This document shows, piece after piece, positions 57,062 to 61,491 of a stretch of 61,491 nucleotides of DNA. Under the pieces are notes generated by a model. It made no database searches and had not been told where the DNA came from. It was given only the letters and a program-made list of their open reading frames with translations. Numbering within the stretch: position 1 is the stretch's first letter; each line of letters opens with the position of its first letter. Both the position numbers and the translations under genes were made by a program. Source of the stretch: an uncultured Pelagibacteraceae bacterium (GTDB taxonomy: Bacteria > Pseudomonadota > Alphaproteobacteria > Pelagibacterales > Pelagibacteraceae); contig CACKNR010000006.1 in assembly GCA_902601545.1 (NCBI GenBank), positions 1 to 61,491 of the forward strand. Reading direction: 5' to 3'.

Positions 57062-58045
57062 ATGAGCCAAAATATTAAAAAAATTTTTGAGAAACAAGGT
57101 TTCATAAGATTAAAGGGTGTTTTAGATTATAAAGAGGATTTAGAACCAATTTTAAATGATATGGCTTTTATCATGGATAGGCTCATTCATAGATTTGTTC
57201 CTAAAAGTGACAAAGTAAAAGTACTAAATTATGAGTTTAAGAAAAAATACTCATATTTGGTTTCTTTAGATATTCCTGAACTTGATCAATATTTTAATAT
57301 AAGACTTCCTGAAAAAAACATAAACGCTAATAGTGATTTTTTTGCAAGTCAATCAATATGGAATTTAATTAAAAATAAAAAGATTTTAGATAAGATTGAA
57401 AAAATTCTAGGTCCCGAAATAGCTTCTAATCCTTGTCAAAATTCAAGAATCAAACAACCTGAAAAAGGTGTTGCAAAAAAGAATTTAAATGACGGCCTAG
57501 TTGGAAGAACTCCTTGGCATCAAGATGCCGGTGTTATGAATAAAAAAGGACAGAAGGGCACTGAATTAATAACGTGTTGGATACCTTTTACTAAAACAAG
57601 AATAGAAAATGGTTGTATGCTTGCTGTAAAAGAAAGTCATAAATTTGGACTTGTTAACCACGATTTTGGAAGTAAGGGACAAGTAGAAGTTAGAGACAAA
57701 GAAATAATTGATAAATTATCAACCGTGCCTCTTGAAGCTGATGTCGGCGATATAATATTGTTAAATAGATATCTACTTCATTGTTCACTACCAAATAAAT
57801 CAAAAAATTTTAGAATAAGTATGGACTTGAGATATAATAAAGCAGGCCAACCCTCTGGAAGAGACCCATTACCTAATTTTATTGTCAAAAGCAAAAACAA
57901 AAATAAAATTAAAGTACAAAATTACAAACAATGGATAGCTTTATGGGAAAAAGCTAAAGTTAAATGCATTCCAAGAAAATGGTCTTATAAATATCCTCTT
58001 CCTACTTTCAAAGGAACTAAAAGAGATTTAGCAAATATTATTTAA
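57062..58045 (+). CDS. Phytanoyl-CoA dioxygenase (PhyH) family 2OG-Fe(II) oxygenase
   Basis: A 327-residue non-haem iron dioxygenase. Iron ligands are H153-x-D155 (PWHQDAG) and H240 (LLHCSLPN), and R251 (NFRISMD) binds 2-oxoglutarate: the PhyH spacing. The family hydroxylates small molecules, including phytanoyl-CoA, ectoine and halogenated or methylated metabolites; no substrate can be named. It follows livG by 38 bases and overlaps the EamA transporter by one base (TAATG). It is the second oxygenase of this transport cluster and is not a close paralog of the first. Confidence 0.85.
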   Translation: MSQNIKKIFEKQGFIRLKGVLDYKEDLEPILNDMAFIMDRLIHRFVPKSDKVKVLNYEFKKKYSYLVSLDIPELDQYFNIRLPEKNINANSDFFASQSIWNLIKNKKILDKIEKILGPEIASNPCQNSRIKQPEKGVAKKNLNDGLVGRTPWHQDAGVMNKKGQKGTELITCWIPFTKTRIENGCMLAVKESHKFGLVNHDFGSKGQVEVRDKEIIDKLSTVPLEADVGDIILLNRYLLHCSLPNKSKNFRISMDLRYNKAGQPSGRDPLPNFIVKSKNKNKIKVQNYKQWIALWEKAKVKCIPRKWSYKYPLPTFKGTKRDLANII

Positions 58046-58971
58046 TGAATTCAAAATTATCGGAGAAGAATTATCTTCCCGAATTTTTTCTAGCTTGCCT
58101 AGGGTATTTTTTATTTGTAACTCAAGATGCAATAGTAAAATATATTGCTGAAGATTACGACATAATACAGATAATTTTCGTCAACTCCTTGTTCGCTCTT
58201 ATACCTATTATTTTGTACACCCAAACCCTCGATGGCTGGAAGGAATTAAAGGGTGCTAATTTAAAAATTCATTTTTTTAGAACTTTAACGATGGTATTAG
58301 CCGTTTTTTTTGCCTACACAGGATTCTATTTATTACCAATGGTTACTATGTACAGTATTGTATTTTTAATACCATTATTAATTACCATCGGATCAGTTTT
58401 ATTTTTAGGTGAAGTTGTTAGATGGAAAAGATTTACTGCTATAGTAACTGGTTTTATCGGAACACTTATTTCTATTAATCCTTTTGGAGCCGAAATTAAT
58501 AGTTACGCATTTATAGCTTTGTTGTGCCCAATTTTTGCGTCTGCAAGTTATTTAATAGTAAGAAAATATGGTTATGAGGAGAGCTTGTTCTCATTTTTAA
58601 TTTTCGGAAAAATTTTTATGATATTGTTTTCTGGTATATTTGTATTCTTTGTTTTCAAAGAGATGGCTTTTAATGATTTAGTGTTGAACGCTATTTCTGG
58701 AATTTCTAGAGGAACAGCCATGATATTTGTTATCAATGCTGCTAGACACCTGCCTGGAGCAATTTTTGGATCAATTTTATATACTCAAATTTTTGCAGGT
58801 GTATTTTTGGGTTATGTTGTTTTTAATGAGATACCTACAATTAATAATTATATAGGAAACTTAATAATAATTGCAGCAGGTGTATATATCGTTTTGAGAG
58901 AAGTAAAATTAAAGAAAAACATTGTTACTTCAACAGCAAGACACCCAACTATTCCTATTAAAAAAGATTAA
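58045..58971 (+). CDS. EamA/DMT-superfamily transporter
   Basis: A 308-residue membrane protein with ten hydrophobic helices in two EamA repeats (about 10-145 and 155-290). Typical blocks are the PEFFLACLGYFLFVTQDAIVKYI start, the FLGEVVRWKRFTAIVTGFIGTLIS half-repeat end (motif LGEVVRWKR) and the GNLIIIAAGVYIVLREVK end. DMT members export or exchange metabolites. One-base overlap with the PhyH gene. Its stop codon shares bases with the stop of the convergent PanB-like gene. Confidence 0.88.
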   Translation: MNSKLSEKNYLPEFFLACLGYFLFVTQDAIVKYIAEDYDIIQIIFVNSLFALIPIILYTQTLDGWKELKGANLKIHFFRTLTMVLAVFFAYTGFYLLPMVTMYSIVFLIPLLITIGSVLFLGEVVRWKRFTAIVTGFIGTLISINPFGAEINSYAFIALLCPIFASASYLIVRKYGYEESLFSFLIFGKIFMILFSGIFVFFVFKEMAFNDLVLNAISGISRGTAMIFVINAARHLPGAIFGSILYTQIFAGVFLGYVVFNEIPTINNYIGNLIIIAAGVYIVLREVKLKKNIVTSTARHPTIPIKKD

Positions 58972-59780
58972 AGTTTCTTTTTAAAATTTTCTAGAATTTC
59001 TTCACTAACATTTACTGAATTTTCAGGCCCAGGAAATTTCCCCTCTAAACTATCTTTGATAAATGCTTTTAAAGCTTTAACTCTTTCGATTTCAATTTCA
59101 TCTTTCATCTTTTTTAAATTTGTATAAGCTTTTGCATGTCTAGGAGACTTTTCTTGCTCTCCACAGATATCGTTCATGAATAGATACATAACATCAGCTT
59201 TTTTTCCAGATCCTAGAGATACAGTTACAATACTCGTCCTTTTTGATATTTCCCCCATAATATTTTCAGGAATAACTTCACATTCGGCTGAAAAGGCCCC
59301 AGCATCCTCCAAACGTTTAAATTTTTTAAATAGTTCGTATGCTTCATCAGCAGTTTTACCTACAGCTCTTAAGCCACCAATCCATGTAGATTTTCTAGGA
59401 ACCAAACCTAAATGACCCATAACTGGAACATCTTCTTTTGCAAGCATAGAAACAACATCCATACTTCTGGCAGTCATAACCGCATCAGCACCATTCTCTA
59501 AAGCTTTAAAGGCTCCACGTAAAACATCCTCGCCTGTAGGATAATTATGTAGTTCGAGTGCTGCCGTATAAAAAAGAGACTTGGATCCTTCCCGAACCTT
59601 CTTAACATTTGAAGCACTTCCTATTATCATATCAAAACCTGCTTCTTCAGCTGCTTTTGCCTCTAATGAATTATTTGCAGTTACTTGTGTAAGAATTTTT
59701 TTTCCTTTAGCTTCAATAATATCACCGACAGTGACAGTTCTTTTTGCAGGATTAGCTGCCCACGTATAAATATTTTTCAT
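58968..59780 (-). CDS. PanB-like (ketopantoate hydroxymethyltransferase family) TIM-barrel protein, divergent active site
   Basis: A 270-residue barrel resembling PanB across its length: MGHLGLVPRKSTWIGGLRAVGKTADEAYELF (motif GHLGLVP) and CEVIPENI match the family, keeping His123 and the catalytic Glu168. The metal-site Asp of GDSLG is replaced (GSASN, Ser55), the second metal Asp is not found, and the KxE pair aligns with M102 and A104. About 20 residues are also missing between the first two blocks. Authentic THF-dependent PanB activity is therefore doubtful; it may be another phosphoenolpyruvate/2-oxoacid-type lyase. The DUF1907 gene is 17 bases upstream in the same direction. Confidence 0.75.
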   Translation of the reverse strand: MKNIYTWAANPAKRTVTVGDIIEAKGKKILTQVTANNSLEAKAAEEAGFDMIIGSASNVKKVREGSKSLFYTAALELHNYPTGEDVLRGAFKALENGADAVMTARSMDVVSMLAKEDVPVMGHLGLVPRKSTWIGGLRAVGKTADEAYELFKKFKRLEDAGAFSAECEVIPENIMGEISKRTSIVTVSLGSGKKADVMYLFMNDICGEQEKSPRHAKAYTNLKKMKDEIEIERVKALKAFIKDSLEGKFPGPENSVNVSEEILENFKKKL

Positions 59781-59797
59781 ATTTATATTTAATCAAA

Positions 59798-60760
59798 CTA
59801 ATTAGTATTTTTCAATTCCTTGTAAATATTATTTACTCTATGAACTTCTTCGGCGGTATTGAAATAGCATTCATATTCAATTTCATTGGGGGTTACATCG
59901 AAATGATAATGACCTGCATCTTGAGTTCCTTTATAAGAGTGAAAATGTGTATGTTCGCCTGACTCCCTTAAATCTAATTTTCCTCCAGAGGGATCATTAG
60001 TCCATAAAACTGAATAGCATTGAAAATGTGGCCCTATAGGTTCGTAAAATTGTAAAAAATCCTTTACACATTTCATTTGTTTTGGATCATAATATTCGTG
60101 TTTTATATCTGCATAGTCTGGTTGGACATGGGATTTAATCTTACCATTTAAGATTCTAAACACACCACCCAGCGCAACACTAAAGTTTGTTTGTAAATTT
60201 TCAATTAGTGCAGTTCTCATAGATTGAGGTAAAGAGCCTTGCTCACCTGACCTTCTTTTAATTTTAATTTTTATAACATCTCCTTTTTTCCCCTCAGAGT
60301 AATAGATATTTCCTAGTCCGCCATGTTTTCTGTGAGTGTATGACGTTGATTTGCATTTTTTATTTTCATCAACTTGAGCAATTATAGATTTTGACTCGTT
60401 AGTTATTAAATTCTCATTAATGATAAGTTCTCCACAGTGACCCTCTAAACACGACATAGCTCCTGAACCTGCGCCTAAAGCATATGATTTTTCAGAGCCT
60501 ATTCTTTTTGCTATTTCTTCATAATCAAATTCTTTACCTATGAACCTTTTATCGTGCATGTATGGCTCACCTCCAACATCAATAATTCTTTGGTTTCCAC
60601 TTATACCTTCAGCAGGGCAATCCCATTTTCTTAGATCAGGGCATTCAACAATCGAAACATCAACCTCAACATAGTTTTTAGATAAACCTTTTTTTAAAGC
60701 TTCGCTTACTTGTTTTAAGGAAATTTGGTGAAACTTGGCTTTTTCGATTGTTAATTCCAT
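59798..60760 (-). CDS. DUF1907 family protein, C11orf54 (PTD012) ester hydrolase homolog
   Basis: A 320-residue protein with the DUF1907 fold. The C-terminal zinc motif is HTHFH then GHYHFD; H272, H274 and H284 have the same 2- and 10-residue spacing as the zinc ligands of human C11orf54. GAGSGAMSCLEGHCGEL and the GLGNIYYS segment are further family blocks. The human protein is a zinc-dependent ester hydrolase of unsettled physiological substrate; bacterial members are little studied. It precedes the PanB-like gene (17-base gap), so the two may act together. It is divergent from the hydratase gene. Confidence 0.82.
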   Translation of the reverse strand: MELTIEKAKFHQISLKQVSEALKKGLSKNYVEVDVSIVECPDLRKWDCPAEGISGNQRIIDVGGEPYMHDKRFIGKEFDYEEIAKRIGSEKSYALGAGSGAMSCLEGHCGELIINENLITNESKSIIAQVDENKKCKSTSYTHRKHGGLGNIYYSEGKKGDVIKIKIKRRSGEQGSLPQSMRTALIENLQTNFSVALGGVFRILNGKIKSHVQPDYADIKHEYYDPKQMKCVKDFLQFYEPIGPHFQCYSVLWTNDPSGGKLDLRESGEHTHFHSYKGTQDAGHYHFDVTPNEIEYECYFNTAEEVHRVNNIYKELKNTN

Positions 60761-60811
60761 AATCTATTAATATCATTTGAAGAAGTTTATCAATTAAATA
60801 TAATTTTTATT

Positions 60812-61491
60812 ATGAACAAGTTGGGCACAGAACTAGCTAATGCATGGATGAAGAAAACTTTAGTTGATCTAAATGGGTTCAGCGAAAATGAAATTCCAAA
60901 AAATCGAGATGAAGCATACAAGGCTTTAAATTCATTTTATGAAGAATTAGATAAAAAAACAGTAGGTTGGAAAATAGGGGCAGTCGCAAAAGAAGTTCAA
61001 AGAGAAGAAGGTTTTGATGGACCTGTACCAGGTAAAATTTTTAAAGAATCTATTTTACCTTCTAATTGCTCAATTGAATATTCAGAAATCCCTTACTCCA
61101 ACTTGGAATGTGAATATGCATTTGAAATTAATCAAGATGTAAAAATTGATGGTGAATTACTAAATAAGATAAATAATTTTAAATTACATACAGCTATTGA
61201 TATTACGTCTTCAAGGTATGTACAAAGTTCAAAAAATAAATTTGATAAATTAGTTCAAATGTATCTTGGAATTTCTGATCATGGAAATGGAGGTAAGATT
61301 ATTATTGGAGAAGAGATAAAGAATTGGCATACAAAAGATATTAATGAAATTAAAATTAAATTAAAAATCAACGATAATGTTACTGAACCTTATTTCACTG
61401 GAACAAAGAGAATAGATCCTAGAGACTCATTAAAGGCTTTTATTGATGAGTTTAAAGATAAAAATATAAGCTTTAAAAAAGGAGATTATCT
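60812..61491 (+). CDS. 2-keto-4-pentenoate hydratase (MhpD)/fumarylacetoacetase-like protein, 3' partial
   Basis: An open frame of 226 codons begins at ATG 60812 and runs off the window end. The translated part matches the hydratase/decarboxylase branch of the FAH family: TVGWKIGAV, the DGPVPGKIF substrate loop, LECEYAFEI with metal-binding Glu residues, and AIDITSSRY. The family adds water to 2-oxo-4-enoates or decarboxylates oxalocrotonates in ring-cleavage pathways. It lies 51 bases from the divergent DUF1907 gene and would fit the end of a ring- or sugar-acid catabolic pathway. The C-terminal part is unseen. Confidence 0.82.
   Translation, partial: MNKLGTELANAWMKKTLVDLNGFSENEIPKNRDEAYKALNSFYEELDKKTVGWKIGAVAKEVQREEGFDGPVPGKIFKESILPSNCSIEYSEIPYSNLECEYAFEINQDVKIDGELLNKINNFKLHTAIDITSSRYVQSSKNKFDKLVQMYLGISDHGNGGKIIIGEEIKNWHTKDINEIKIKLKINDNVTEPYFTGTKRIDPRDSLKAFIDEFKDKNISFKKGDY

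Noticed and set aside
58968-59780. Calling the gene panB
   Set aside because: Key metal and substrate residues of PanB are replaced; only family resemblance is supported.
1-61491. Insertion sequences, prophage, CRISPR array, rRNA
   Set aside because: No transposase, integrase, phage structural gene, regularly spaced repeat or rRNA sequence was recognised on either strand.

Overview
The window reads as chromosomal DNA from a small-genome, very AT-rich marine alphaproteobacterium, most likely of the SAR11 (Pelagibacterales) type. This is inferred from the low GC, the lysine/asparagine-rich proteins, the tiny or overlapping gene junctions (many ATGA or TAATG overlaps), and the alphaproteobacterial gene order nuoA-N, birA, coaX, rnj, proS, lolCD, dnaE, rpsB, tsf, frr and so on. 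No transposase, integrase, CRISPR array or rRNA gene was seen. Coding density is very high. The only gene-free gaps above 100 bases are at about 5707-5974 (upstream of nuoA), 29705-29823 (upstream of rpsB) and 53006-53116 (divergent ABC-transporter promoter region).

Layout. (1) 1-5706: surface-sugar genes (a three-domain SDR/cupin/C-methyltransferase fusion, a multi-pass glycosyltransferase-like protein, a SAM methyltransferase), a zinc-ribbon membrane protein, and adjacent tRNA-Val(TAC) and tRNA-Asp(GTC). (2) 5975-19845: a complete, uninterrupted 14-gene nuo operon for respiratory complex I. (3) 19845-29704: birA, coaX, rnj, a DUF1467 membrane protein, proS, the lipoprotein-release ABC transporter (lolC/E and lolD) and dnaE. 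(4) 29709-42415: a probable promoter and structured S2 leader, then rpsB-tsf-frr-uppS-cdsA-dxr-bamA-skp-lpxD-fabZ-lpxA-lpxI-(PQQ-type sugar dehydrogenase)-lpxB. This covers translation, isoprenoid and phospholipid synthesis, and outer-membrane and lipid A assembly. pyrH and rseP, which often sit in this run, are absent from it.

(5) 42417-60760 is the least conventional part. A branched-chain-type ABC importer is split over two divergent transcription units. The leftward unit (53005 down to 42417) carries livF and livH followed by nine enzyme genes: a ketopantoate-reductase-like protein, an acyl-CoA synthetase, a MenB/BadI-like crotonase, an enolase-superfamily protein, a CitE-like lyase, a gamma-glutamylcyclotransferase-fold protein and three Gfo/Idh/MocA oxidoreductases. 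The rightward unit (53117 to 58971) carries the binding protein with a strong terminator, a 2OG-Fe(II) oxygenase, livM, livG, a PhyH-type dioxygenase and an EamA transporter. Beyond it lie a PanB-like protein, a C11orf54/DUF1907-type metal hydrolase and a partial MhpD-like hydratase cut by the window end. Together they look like an uptake-and-degradation locus for an unidentified organic acid or sugar-derived compound. Several of its enzymes lack residues that define the named family member, so the usual names (PanB, PanE, mandelate racemase) probably mislead about substrate.

Starts were adjusted where a Shine-Dalgarno sequence or family N-terminus decided (nuoB, nuoF, nuoK, birA, lpxI, the ABC binding protein and others). 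All assignments come from reading the sequence; no database search was run.
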